From positions 224,193-288,192 of the forward strand of contig JAJFIS010000019.1 in NCBI GenBank assembly GCA_021774735.1: a DNA stretch of 64,000 nt, read 5' to 3'. Under the pieces are notes generated by a model, which had not been told where the DNA came from, searched no databases, and was given only the letters and a program-made list of their open reading frames with translations. Of the stretch, positions 9,212-16,778 are shown in pieces (position 1 is the first letter of the stretch; every line of letters begins with the position of its first letter). Position numbers and translations under genes: made by a program. The stretch is from Alphaproteobacteria bacterium (GTDB lineage Bacteria > Pseudomonadota > Alphaproteobacteria > Sphingomonadales > Kordiimonadaceae).

Positions 9212-9336
9212 ATTTGTCTGCTCCTGAAAATGACACGCGGATACCGATTTAGTCTTGTCATTATAAACAGCAATTAGGCATAGAAAAGGCAAACTTGCGA
9301 TTAGGGCACTTTTAACAACTGTTTTATTGTTCAAGG

Positions 9337-9543
9337 TCAGTTATTCAGTGAAAAAACATCTTCCACTGCCACACCGAAATAGCGTGCTATCTTCAGTGCA
9401 ATAACGGTAGAGGGGACAAATCTACCAACCTCGATGGTGCTAATGGTTTTGCGGGTGACGCCAATGCTATGGGCGAGATCACTTTGGCTTAAGCGGTGTT
9501 CAGCGCGGTAAACCCGAATGCGATTATTTAGGGCGCTGCTCAC
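9337..9543 (-). CDS. Small XRE-family transcriptional regulator
   Basis: A 68-residue Cro/CI-type helix-turn-helix protein with essentially only the DNA-binding domain. The HTH covers about residues 14-35 (L-S-Q-S-D-L-A-H-S-I-G-V-T-R-K-T-I-S). The C-terminal A-R-Y-F-G-V-A-V-E-D-V-F is typical of the YozG-like group. The ATG overlaps the end of the upstream membrane-protein gene by four bases (ATGA), so the two are coupled. Such pairs are usually autoregulated, and a perfect palindrome lies just after their promoter (10121-10135). Confidence 0.88.
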   Translation of the reverse strand: MSSALNNRIRVYRAEHRLSQSDLAHSIGVTRKTISTIEVGRFVPSTVIALKIARYFGVAVEDVFSLNN

Positions 9544-10049
9544 ATGTCGGCCCTTTCATCTAGGCTTTTACTATCATCCCATTCGTCCCCGTTCCCTTCA
9601 TCCCCGTCGGGGCGGGTTAGATAAAAGAATGCAATACCAAAGGCCCCAAAGCTAATGGCCATCATTAAGTCGAGCGTGAAATCAACAGGTAGGTCGGCCC
9701 AAAATCTTTTAGGGACCATGGCTAAAGCGATCAAGCTTAAAATAATGACATTAAAGGCAGCCATGCCCGCTTTTTGGTACATAGCGGCAATATAACTATC
9801 ACTTTGTGTGCAATTTTTTTCGGCTTGTCTGAGTTTTTTAAAGCGAAACAGGCCTGGAATAATAATGAGCACAATCAATATGGCCAAAACACGCTGGATT
9901 ATATTGAGCATGTTCCATATGTCCTCAGACGCCCAGTGCTCAATCAAGCGCAGGCCCATGGCAAGAGATACAAGCATCACCGCTATGGCTGTTCGCCGTA
10001 GAAACCCATCAGCTATCTCTGCGGGGGATTGGTTATTACGGTCAAACAT
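9540..10049 (-). CDS. Four-helix membrane protein paired with XRE regulator
   Basis: A 169-residue inner-membrane protein with four likely helices near residues 17-35, 48-68, 95-113 and 125-146, and a charged acidic C-terminal tail (D-G-D-E-G-N-G-D-E-W-D-D). I do not recognise a named family beyond the common pattern of a small DUF-type membrane protein encoded just ahead of a YozG-like XRE regulator. The membrane protein may sense a signal and control the regulator, but the sequence does not show this. Confidence 0.7.
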   Translation of the reverse strand: MFDRNNQSPAEIADGFLRRTAIAVMLVSLAMGLRLIEHWASEDIWNMLNIIQRVLAILIVLIIIPGLFRFKKLRQAEKNCTQSDSYIAAMYQKAGMAAFNVIILSLIALAMVPKRFWADLPVDFTLDLMMAISFGAFGIAFFYLTRPDGDEGNGDEWDDSKSLDERADM

Positions 10050-10120
10050 TGATTATCCTTCTTTTGGTTACAGCGTCTGAAAAAATGGGTCAGGCTAACT
10101 GTGTGGTGTGGTAATTTAAC

Positions 10121-10174
10121 GTATCATTTTGATACCTTAAGGTTACATATAGGGAAGATAGATACCCATGTCAA
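10121..10174 (-). promoter_or_regulatory. Promoter and palindromic operator of membrane protein/XRE operon
   Basis: On the minus strand a perfect -35 TTGACA (10169-10174) is separated by 17 bp from TATATG (10146-10151). The predicted start is near 10139. Directly downstream lies the palindrome GTATCATTTTGATAC (10121-10135), with perfect 6-bp arms and a 3-bp centre. A repressor bound there would block transcription, and the small XRE protein encoded by the operon is the obvious candidate. This is inference from position and symmetry. Confidence 0.65.
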
Positions 10175-10293
10175 GGAATGAATGTTTCACAAAAATTTCA
10201 ACTGATAGGCATTTACCTAAAGCTTGATAGGGTTTATTGCTAGTGAGGTGAAGCTGGTACTGTGGCTGGAAGGCATGGATACGGATATGAAAT

Positions 10294-10971
10294 ATGGCGC
10301 GTAAATTACTCGTTGGCGGATCAAGCCATGGCCGTGACAGCCTTCGGCCCCGAAGCCGTATTCAAGCTAAAAACGAAGAATGCATTTTGGATGCTGCTGA
10401 AGAAGTCTTTGCTGACTTTGGTTTTCGCGGCACTACTATGGACCAAATCGCTGCAAGCGCTGATATGTCTAAGCCCAATGTGCATTATTACTTTAAACGC
10501 AAAAGCGATATATACAGCGCCGTTCTGCAGCGAGTTTTAAATATTTGGCTAAGCCCGTTTGATGAACTTGATGTGGACAGAGACCCAGAGCAGGAACTAT
10601 CAAAATATATTAAATTAAAGATAGAATATTCTCGTAAATACCCGGCGGCCTCTAAGGTTTTTGCTAGTGAAATTTTGCAAGGCGCGCCCATATTACAGTC
10701 GATCTTAGAGACCGACCTAAAGAGCCTAGTTGAACGCAAAATTGGCGTTCTAAATCAGTGGATGGAGGACGGTAAGTTGGTACAAGTTGAGCCCTACCAT
10801 CTTATTTTTCTTATTTGGGCTGCCACCCAACATTATGCGGACTTTATGCCGCAGATCAAAGCCGTGACTGGCAAGAAAAAACTATCCAAGAAAGACTTTG
10901 AGGCCGCAGAAAGCTCGATCTGCAAGATTATTCTACGGGGTATTTTGGTGGACAATAGTCACGTTAACTGA
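10294..10971 (+). CDS. rutR: TetR-family pyrimidine regulator, RutR-like
   Basis: A 225-residue TetR-type repressor. The N-terminal HTH spans about residues 44-64 (TTMDQIAASADMSKPNVHYY). The ligand domain has features of the RutR group, including a conserved F-A-S-E-I-L-Q-G-A-P segment and the W-A-A-T-Q-H-Y-A-D-F helix. RutR senses uracil or thymine and controls pyrimidine breakdown. It lies convergent with preA (23 bp apart), and a RutR-like operator covers the preT promoter at 13740-13755. The start at 10294 has a weak ribosome-binding site, so the N-terminus is uncertain. Confidence 0.85.
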   Translation: MARKLLVGGSSHGRDSLRPRSRIQAKNEECILDAAEEVFADFGFRGTTMDQIAASADMSKPNVHYYFKRKSDIYSAVLQRVLNIWLSPFDELDVDRDPEQELSKYIKLKIEYSRKYPAASKVFASEILQGAPILQSILETDLKSLVERKIGVLNQWMEDGKLVQVEPYHLIFLIWAATQHYADFMPQIKAVTGKKKLSKKDFEAAESSICKIILRGILVDNSHVN

Positions 10972-10994
10972 TCACCATATTTTTTTGACAAGCT

Positions 10995-12296
10995 TTATTC
11001 TTGACCAGCGGACGGATTGTTAGCATTGGTCGTCCAATTAGCATAACTGCTATCAATGGGCTTATCCGTGCGCGGGTCAGTGCCTTCCGCCATCTGCTCT
11101 AAGCTGATGCAGCCTTCAATGGGGCAAGTTATGACACATAAATTACAGCCAACGCATTCATCGTCGTTCACTTCGTAATATTTTTCACCGTCTTTCACCG
11201 TGTTGATCGCTTGGTGGGATGTATCTTCGCAGGCGATATGACAGCGACCACATTTTATGCACAGGTCTTGGTCGATCTTGGCTTTGGTGATATAATTGAG
11301 GTTGAGATATTTCCAGTCTGTAACATTCTCAACCGCGCGGCCCGTAACATCACCCACTGTGTCATAACCCTTCTCGTCCATCCACCTACCAAGGCCACTG
11401 GTCATTTCTTCAATAATTTTAAAGCCGTAAACCATCGCCGCCGTACAAACCTGCACATTGCCAGCACCCAGCGCTATAAATTCCGCTGCGTCGCGCCAAT
11501 TACTGATGCCGCCGATGCCAGAAATGGGCGTGCTCAAAGTTTCAGGGTCGCGGGCAATTTCCGATACCATGTTCAGCGCGATCGGTTTCACCGCCGGGCC
11601 GCAGTAACCACCGTGGGTGCCTTTGCCGTCCGTATGCGGGTTGGGGGCCATGGTGTCCAGGTCAACACTGATGATGCTATTGATAGTGTTGATCAGCGAA
11701 ACAGCATCTGCGCCGCCTTTTGTCGCTGCGCGGGCAGCATAGCGAATATCGGTAATGTTTGGCGTTAGTTTCACAATCACCGGCATGCGGCTAAATTGTT
11801 TGCACCAGCGGGTGACCATTTCGACATAATCAGGGATTTGGCCAACAGCCGCGCCCATGCCGCGCTCCGACATGCCGTGCGGGCAGCCAAAGTTCAGCTC
11901 AATGCCGTCAGCGCCAGTGTCTTCCACCATTGGCAGAATGCGCCGCCAAGATTCTTCTTCGCAGGGGACCATCAGCGACACAACTACCGCGCGGTCCGGC
12001 CAGTCGCGCTTAACCTGCTTAATCTCGGCCAAGTTAATATCCAGTGGTCGGTCGCTAATCAGCTCAATATTATTCAGGCCAATGACCCGGCGGTCATCTG
12101 CGTGCATGGCACCGTAACGGGGGCCGTTAACATTCACCACCGGTGGGTCTTCACCCAAAGTTTTCCACACAACGCCGCCCCAACCGGCTTCAAAGGCGCG
12201 GACAACATTATAAGCTTTGTCGGTGGGCGGGGCAGAAGCGAGCCAAAAAGGGTTTGAGCTTTTAATGCCAGCAAAGTTGGATCTGAGATCAGCCAT
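10995..12296 (-). CDS. preA: Dihydropyrimidine dehydrogenase subunit PreA
   Basis: The FMN and iron-sulfur subunit of NAD-dependent dihydropyrimidine dehydrogenase, which reduces uracil and thymine to dihydropyrimidines, the first step of reductive degradation. The N-terminal part is a dihydroorotate-dehydrogenase-like TIM barrel with E-L-N-F-G-C-P-H and the substrate-loop Cys. The C-terminal part carries two 4Fe-4S motifs, DLCIKCGRCHIACED and DECVGCNLCVITCP. At 433 residues it is full length. It abuts preT, with the TAATG-type junction at 12296. Confidence 0.96.
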   Translation of the reverse strand: MADLRSNFAGIKSSNPFWLASAPPTDKAYNVVRAFEAGWGGVVWKTLGEDPPVVNVNGPRYGAMHADDRRVIGLNNIELISDRPLDINLAEIKQVKRDWPDRAVVVSLMVPCEEESWRRILPMVEDTGADGIELNFGCPHGMSERGMGAAVGQIPDYVEMVTRWCKQFSRMPVIVKLTPNITDIRYAARAATKGGADAVSLINTINSIISVDLDTMAPNPHTDGKGTHGGYCGPAVKPIALNMVSEIARDPETLSTPISGIGGISNWRDAAEFIALGAGNVQVCTAAMVYGFKIIEEMTSGLGRWMDEKGYDTVGDVTGRAVENVTDWKYLNLNYITKAKIDQDLCIKCGRCHIACEDTSHQAINTVKDGEKYYEVNDDECVGCNLCVITCPIEGCISLEQMAEGTDPRTDKPIDSSYANWTTNANNPSAGQE

Positions 12297-13684
12297 TAGC
12301 CTTGCTCCCCGTCTGTGGTTAAGGTGGCAGTAGTTAAGCTTGTGTGAATTGCCTCGGCGGCCACTTTACCGTCCTCAACGGCGGATACGGTCAGGTTTTC
12401 ACCCTCTAGGATACAGTCACCGCCTGCCCAGATGCGCGGGTTGGATGTTTGGCGGGTCTCACCCACATCAATGCGGCCCCATTTCATGTTGATGTCATTA
12501 AGGTCAAGTTCACTGTCGAGCTTCTGGCCGATGGCTTTAAAGACCATATCAGCGGGCAGGGTGAAGATGTCGCCGGTGCCTTGGCACTTACCAGCATCGT
12601 CAATAAGCGTGCGCTCAAAGACAATCGCGCTGACATTGTCGCCTTCTGCTTTAATCTCGGACGGTTGCGCGTTGAGGATAATATTCACACCGTTGGTCTG
12701 TGCTAATTCTTGTTCAAATAAGCTGGCGCCCATGGCGTCTTTGCCGCGCCTGTACACCAGTGTCACCGTGTCAGCGCCGAGCTTTTTAGACTGCACCGCC
12801 ACGTCAATCGCTGTCATGCCGCCGCCGATAACAACCACATTGCTGCCGACAGCCATGCTGCTTAGGTCGTCTGTTTGGCGCAGGGTCTCAATATAGCTCA
12901 CCGCGTCAACAACGCCGTTATTGTCTTCGCCCACGATGTTCAGCGCGTTAACCCCGCCGAGGCCAATGCCAACAAATATATGAGCATAATCACCGAGCAG
13001 GCTATCCAAGCTGAAATCAGTGCCGAGTTTTACACCGTAGCGCAGCTCGATGCCGCCGATGGCTAAAATATAATCGGCCTCGCGCTGGGCGATGTCATCT
13101 AAGGCCTTGTAGGCGGCGATGCCATATTCATTTAGGCCGCCTGCCTTTGCGCGCGCTTCAAAAATGGTAACGCTGTGGCCATAGCGCGCTAAGCGGTGGG
13201 CGCAGGCAAGCCCGGCGGGCCCCGCACCGACAACCGCAACTTTGTGGCCAGTATCTTCGCCTCGCGTGAATAATTGCCGGCCATCATCAAATAATGCATC
13301 AGTGGCATAGCGCTGCAGTTGGCCAATGATGACGGGCTTTTCTTCGGCCTCGGTGCGGACACAGGCTTCTTCGCATAATTGCTCGGTTGGGCAAACGCGG
13401 GCGCACATGGCCCCCATAATATTCTGCTCTAAAATAGTTTCAGCGGCACCGATGGCATTGCCGCCAGATATTTGGCGAATAAACAGGGGAATATCAATAG
13501 AGGTCGGGCAGGCCGTAACGCAGGGTGCGTCATGGCAGAAATAACAGCGGCTGGCATCAATGGACGCCTGATGCGGGCTCAGGGCCGGGTGCAGATCACA
13601 GAAATTCGCCTGCGTTTCACTATGCGTGAGCCGACCAGAAACAATGCCTCTTGTGATGCTTGTATCATCATTATTTTGCACCAT
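12296..13684 (-). CDS. preT: Dihydropyrimidine dehydrogenase subunit PreT
   Basis: The NAD(H) and FAD subunit that feeds electrons to PreA. The N-terminal Cys-rich domain (CYFCHDAPCVTACPTSIDIP and CARVCPTEQLCEEAC) binds two 4Fe-4S clusters. It is followed by two nucleotide-binding folds, VAVVGAGPAGLACAHRLA (FAD) and VVVIGGGMTAIDVAVQ (NAD). I chose the ATG at 13684, which has an AAGGGA ribosome-binding site; the longer frame adds 21 unlikely residues. Downstream pathway enzymes (dihydropyrimidinase, beta-ureidopropionase) are not in the window. Confidence 0.95.
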   Translation of the reverse strand: MVQNNDDTSITRGIVSGRLTHSETQANFCDLHPALSPHQASIDASRCYFCHDAPCVTACPTSIDIPLFIRQISGGNAIGAAETILEQNIMGAMCARVCPTEQLCEEACVRTEAEEKPVIIGQLQRYATDALFDDGRQLFTRGEDTGHKVAVVGAGPAGLACAHRLARYGHSVTIFEARAKAGGLNEYGIAAYKALDDIAQREADYILAIGGIELRYGVKLGTDFSLDSLLGDYAHIFVGIGLGGVNALNIVGEDNNGVVDAVSYIETLRQTDDLSSMAVGSNVVVIGGGMTAIDVAVQSKKLGADTVTLVYRRGKDAMGASLFEQELAQTNGVNIILNAQPSEIKAEGDNVSAIVFERTLIDDAGKCQGTGDIFTLPADMVFKAIGQKLDSELDLNDINMKWGRIDVGETRQTSNPRIWAGGDCILEGENLTVSAVEDGKVAAEAIHTSLTTATLTTDGEQG

Positions 13685-13737
13685 TTCAATTTCCCTTACG
13701 TTGCCTGACCTGAAGCCTTTACCCCACAGCTTAAAAT

Positions 13738-13766
13738 TATTTACCATTTGATAAAATATTTTACAA
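13738..13766 (-). promoter_or_regulatory. preT promoter with RutR-like operator
   Basis: On the minus strand TTGTAA (13761-13766) and TAAATA (13738-13743) are separated by 17 bp. The element TTTACCATTTGATAAA (13740-13755) overlaps the -10 box and part of the spacer. It matches 11 of the 14 specified bases of the Escherichia coli RutR consensus TTGACCANNTGGTCAA and is nearly palindromic. Bound RutR would block RNA polymerase, which fits repression until uracil or thymine is present. Confidence 0.55.
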
Positions 13767-13790
13767 GAAAATTTAGGTTTAGGGGGGAAT
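13756..13790. repeat. 35-bp direct repeat, left copy flanking parDE
   Basis: This 35-bp element matches 14406-14440 at 31 of 35 positions in the same orientation. Both begin ATATTTTACAAG and end GGGAAT. The pair brackets the parDE module almost exactly. The left copy also supplies the -35 box of the preT promoter. Confidence 0.75.
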
Positions 13791-13798
13791 GATGAAGA

Positions 13799-14110
13799 TT
13801 AGAGCCAGCTATCTTTGTCCATTCTAGCGTGGAGAACCCGGATGATTTCTACGGTCTGCCCAGTAGGTTTATAGAAGACAAGATAGCGTGAATATTCTTT
13901 TATAGCGATATAGCGGATGCTAGCAAGTTCCGGCTTATCTGTATGATATGAGACCCCAAGGTAAGGCAAGTCAGACAGCTTCTCATAGGTCTCAGCCGCT
14001 AAATCATATAACCTTAATCCGGCCTCAAGGTTATCCAGTGCAATGGTATGGACATGTCTATCAAGATCCATTTCTGCTTGAGGTCTTATAAGATAAGCTT
14101 GTTTCCTCAC
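13799..14110 (-). CDS. parE: ParE/RelE-family toxin
   Basis: A 103-residue toxin of the ParE/RelE superfamily. ParE members poison DNA gyrase; the sequence alone does not separate gyrase inhibition from mRNA cleavage. Typical features are the Y-L-I-R-P-Q-A-E-M-D-L-D start of the first strand-helix, a long alpha-hairpin (residues 20-50), and the C-terminal strands YSRYLVFYKP and VEIIRVLHARMD. The gene overlaps parD by four bases (ATGA), which keeps toxin synthesis tied to antitoxin. Confidence 0.92.
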   Translation of the reverse strand: MRKQAYLIRPQAEMDLDRHVHTIALDNLEAGLRLYDLAAETYEKLSDLPYLGVSYHTDKPELASIRYIAIKEYSRYLVFYKPTGQTVEIIRVLHARMDKDSWL

Positions 14111-14352
14111 AGAGAGGCCTTTTTTAAGAGGGCGGTTTTTTTATTCGCCCAATAATGTTCATCCGGTGTAATTCCCGTTCCGCTGGCCAATCCTTCTGTG
14201 AGTAAATGATCTAATTGTTCCCCGCGCTTATGGTTGCGAATTAAGGTGGCGACGAAATCACTGGCACTGGAATAGCCACCAGATTCAATCGCATCATTTA
14301 TCCAGTGGCGTAAATCTGGGGCAAGCGAGACTGTTAATCGTTCAGTTGGCAT
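14107..14352 (-). CDS. parD: ParD-family antitoxin
   Basis: An 81-residue antitoxin with an N-terminal ribbon-helix-helix DNA-binding domain (ERLTVSLAPDLRHWINDAI, then G-G-Y-S-S-A-S-D-F-V) and a C-terminal tail that neutralises ParE. A strong GAAGGAGA ribosome-binding site precedes the ATG at 14352. A 7-bp inverted repeat lies just upstream at 14370-14396 and is the likely operator for autoregulation by the ParD or ParDE complex. Confidence 0.92.
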   Translation of the reverse strand: MPTERLTVSLAPDLRHWINDAIESGGYSSASDFVATLIRNHKRGEQLDHLLTEGLASGTGITPDEHYWANKKTALLKKASL

Positions 14353-14369
14353 GGTATTTCTCCTTCATA

Positions 14370-14396
14370 TGCATAATAATTCATAATAGTTATGCA
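14370..14396. promoter_or_regulatory. Inverted repeat, candidate ParD operator
   Basis: TGCATAA (14370-14376) and TTATGCA (14390-14396) form perfect 7-bp arms around a 13-bp AT-rich centre. The element lies 18 bp upstream of the parD start. RHH antitoxins usually bind such symmetric sites in their own promoter. A TTGTAA box in the adjacent 35-bp repeat could serve as the -35 element. Confidence 0.6.
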
Positions 14397-14405
14397 GATA
14401 AGGGC

Positions 14406-14440
14406 ATATTTTACAAGGAAATTTAAGTTTAGAAGGGAAT
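14406..14440. repeat. 35-bp direct repeat, right copy flanking parDE
   Basis: Partner of 13756-13790 (31 of 35 identical, same orientation). Read on the minus strand it places TTGTAA at the same relative position as in the left copy, so it probably supplies the -35 box of parD. Confidence 0.75.
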
Positions 14441-14543
14441 AGACAAGAATTTAAAGCCAACAAAAGCGCGGTGATTGGAGCGATAGTTGCAAATGCAATT
14501 CAGCCCTTTATAGTTATGGCTTATGTCTGGGTTGGGGTTTTGG

Positions 14544-15560
14544 ATGACTAAATTAGTTACAGTATTTATTTTGTTTGCGCTCGGCGCTTGTTCGCCTGAA
14601 AGTGGATGGTCACCTGACTCTACTGAAACCCGTCAATATTTTCACTATGGAGAAGGGGATCAGGGAGCTTGCCAACCTGAATGTAGGGGATTTGATCTCT
14701 ATGTTTTTGATGACGGTGAATTGGTTTATTTTGGAGCTGAGGGTAACCAAGTGAAGGGTATCCACCGGGTGCGTATGTCCCCATCAATTTTTAAAGAGAT
14801 TGAAACGCTACTTTTCAAATCCAGGTTTCAGAAATATGAAGACAGTTATACGATGTGGAACAGCCATTGCTGGGCAGATTATAATACGGATGAAGGCACC
14901 CTGTGGATTAGTGCCAACACCATTAACCTGAAGAAAAAACTACATTTAGATTATGGGTGTAGCTGGTCATCAGGTGGCATGGGTATTCGTTTTATGGCTT
15001 TAGGGTTCAAAAAACTTATTCCCGCTCAAAACTTGGTGGGTGCAGAGCAGTATGAAAGAGACAATGACTATTATTTTATTGAGGATGAAGAAATAGCAAA
15101 AAGCATTAAGGCTCTAGGCGAGGATACAATAGCTGATCGTCATGACCCGCTTTTCGCACCCTACTATGAAACCATAATGGCTTTTGCTTTACGCCATAAT
15201 CTACTTGTTGAAAAACATTATCATGATGGGCCTATTTGGAAATTGAATTTTGAACACCCACTTGGTGGTAAAGCTTCGATACATATATTAATCCAATCTG
15301 GTAAAATCACTGTATCAACTAGCTGGTGGCAATATGATGAAGTCGGGACCACGCGCTATACAAAATCTGGCCATATCATAGATATTTCAGCTTCTTCTAT
15401 ACCGATGTCAGACGCATTAATTGAGGTTCTGAAAGAAAATTTAGCATTTCAACTGGATGATTGGTCGAGTGTGTATGATATTGGTGCAAGCACGTTTGGC
15501 GGCCATACACCTTCAGAGCTTAGGGCCTTGGAGCCAAAATGGCCGAAGGTAAGGCCATGA
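14544..15560 (+). CDS. Lipoprotein with DUF6438-like domain
   Basis: A predicted lipoprotein. Starting at the ATG at 14544, the signal peptide is short, with a hydrophobic core (V-T-V-F-I-L-F-A) and the lipobox L-G-A-C. A second in-frame ATG lies at 14523. The segment from about residue 30 to 130 resembles DUF6438: a charged C-Q-P-E-C-R-G-F-D-L-Y-V-F strand, then I-H-R-V-R-M-S and a central K-Y-E-D. The C-terminal half, about 190 residues, is not recognised. The gene stands alone between parDE and a tRNA, and its function is unknown. Confidence 0.7.
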   Translation: MTKLVTVFILFALGACSPESGWSPDSTETRQYFHYGEGDQGACQPECRGFDLYVFDDGELVYFGAEGNQVKGIHRVRMSPSIFKEIETLLFKSRFQKYEDSYTMWNSHCWADYNTDEGTLWISANTINLKKKLHLDYGCSWSSGGMGIRFMALGFKKLIPAQNLVGAEQYERDNDYYFIEDEEIAKSIKALGEDTIADRHDPLFAPYYETIMAFALRHNLLVEKHYHDGPIWKLNFEHPLGGKASIHILIQSGKITVSTSWWQYDEVGTTRYTKSGHIIDISASSIPMSDALIEVLKENLAFQLDDWSSVYDIGASTFGGHTPSELRALEPKWPKVRP

Positions 15561-15580
15561 TGGTGTATTGACTGAGAATT

Positions 15581-15667
15581 TGGTGCCCTGAAGAAGACTC
15601 GAACTTCCACGTCTATACAGACACTAGCACCTGAAGCTAGCGCGTCTACCAATTCCGCCATCAGGGC
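15581..15667 (-). tRNA. tRNA-Leu (anticodon CAG)
   Basis: On the minus strand the 87-base gene starts GCCCTGATGGCGG and ends TCAGGGCACCA, with the CCA end encoded. The acceptor stem GCCCTGA/TCAGGGC pairs fully. The anticodon arm CTAGC-TTCAGGT-GCTAG gives anticodon CAG. A long variable arm (T-G-T-C-T-G-T-A-T-A-G-A-C) and the T loop GTTCGAGTC are those of a class II leucine tRNA. Confidence 0.96.
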
Positions 15668-15687
15668 ACCTTGAATTGATCGGCGGG

Positions 15688-15716
15688 AAATAGCCTTTAT
15701 TATAGGCTTTTGTCAA
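15688..15716 (-). promoter_or_regulatory. Candidate promoter of tRNA-Leu
   Basis: On the minus strand TTGACA (15711-15716) is followed after 17 bp by CTATTT (15688-15693), which places the transcript start about 14 bases before the tRNA. The spacer contains a dyad, AGCCT and AGGCT around seven bases. It could also act as a weak terminator for the lytTR gene, whose stop is 4 bp upstream. Confidence 0.5.
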
Positions 15717-15719
15717 GGT

Positions 15720-16631
15720 TTATTCAGCTTTTAGTAGCGCGTTCAGGGCATCTTTATAGCTGCGGCTAACGGGTATTTTTGCCCCTGAGTGCAGCTCCAA
15801 TTGGCTGCCACCGCTCAGTAAGGCTTGGATCTCACGAATATCGTCCACACGCACAATATAACTGCGGTGTACGCGGATGAAATTGTCTGGGTTCAGGCGC
15901 TTTTCCAAATTTTGTAAAGTTTCCCGCAGCAGACATTCCTCCGCGCCGGCAAAAACCCGTACATAATTGGCCGAGGACTGAAAATAGCTGATGTCTTTAA
16001 GGCTTAAAAGCCGGTCGCCGCGCCCCCTTTTGACCATGATAGTGTCTGCACCCACAAGGGAGCGCCGCTGAAGCTTTCTAGTTTGGTGCAGCCTGTAAGT
16101 CCAAATTATGATGATGAAACTTAAATAAACCGGCAGGTCTTTTGAAAATTCATAGGCGAGCATTTCAAGAAAGCCAAAAAAGCCACCCTCAAAGGCATGG
16201 AGATAGGTAAAGCCGCGCATCAAAAAGGCAAGCTCGCGCAGTGCCATCATTGTGAGCACATGAGTTATGGAAAAAATGACCGCACCACCCGCATGGGCCG
16301 CGATGGTTTTAACGCCATGATCCAACGTTAAGGGAAAGCGCTTCAACCAATAGTGGATGAAAGGCACCAACAGGAAGATCGCAAAGGCGCTGCTGGCTTC
16401 ATTAACAACCAAGCGGTACATGAAAAACTCAATGCTCCGGCGGGCATAGTCCATGATGATAATATAGCTGTTAAGACTCGCGAAAAAGCCAATCAGCAAC
16501 AGCCAAAAACCCGCTTCCAGTGATCGTTTTGTCCATACGGACTTGAACATACTTTGGCCTGTGTCGCTCAATGGTGTTTCGTCAGCTATTGGGGCCATTA
16601 GGCTGTTAAATCCTTCATTTTGGCGCTTCAT
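15720..16631 (-). CDS. Membrane-anchored LytTR-domain regulator
   Basis: A 303-residue protein with an N-terminal membrane region and a C-terminal LytTR DNA-binding domain. Four likely helices lie at about residues 36-58, 72-93, 108-130 and 155-180. The LytTR domain covers about 195-300, with D-I-S-Y-F-Q-S-S-A-N-Y-V-R-V-F and FIRVHRSYIVRVDDI as conserved segments. There is no receiver domain, so the membrane part is likely the sensor. Two perfect TTCATCCCA repeats lie at its start codon (16627-16655) and may be its own binding site. It is divergent from an outer-membrane barrel gene. Confidence 0.88.
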   Translation of the reverse strand: MKRQNEGFNSLMAPIADETPLSDTGQSMFKSVWTKRSLEAGFWLLLIGFFASLNSYIIIMDYARRSIEFFMYRLVVNEASSAFAIFLLVPFIHYWLKRFPLTLDHGVKTIAAHAGGAVIFSITHVLTMMALRELAFLMRGFTYLHAFEGGFFGFLEMLAYEFSKDLPVYLSFIIIIWTYRLHQTRKLQRRSLVGADTIMVKRGRGDRLLSLKDISYFQSSANYVRVFAGAEECLLRETLQNLEKRLNPDNFIRVHRSYIVRVDDIREIQALLSGGSQLELHSGAKIPVSRSYKDALNALLKAE

Positions 16632-16655
16632 CCCAAGGAGCGGTCATTCATCCCA
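16627..16655. promoter_or_regulatory. Direct repeats at lytTR start, candidate LytTR site
   Basis: TTCATCCCA occurs at 16627-16635 and again at 16647-16655, the same 9 bases with 11 bp between them. LytTR proteins usually bind two 9-bp direct repeats spaced about two helical turns apart, so size and spacing fit. The first copy includes the start codon of the regulator gene, which suggests negative autoregulation. Confidence 0.5.
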
Positions 16656-16778
16656 GACCAACTTTTGGCCTTAATGGCTTTCATGTCAAGAGGCAGGCGT
16701 GCTTCCACTTTGGTCGTACGTCATGAAAATACACAGTGAATATAAATGGTCACGACATTTGAGAAAAGGATATTTGAG

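Noticed and set aside
13756..14440. 35-bp repeats around parDE read as integrase attachment sites
   Set aside because: No integrase or tRNA lies next to them, and the repeats differ at four positions, so a plain duplication or insertion scar is a simpler account.
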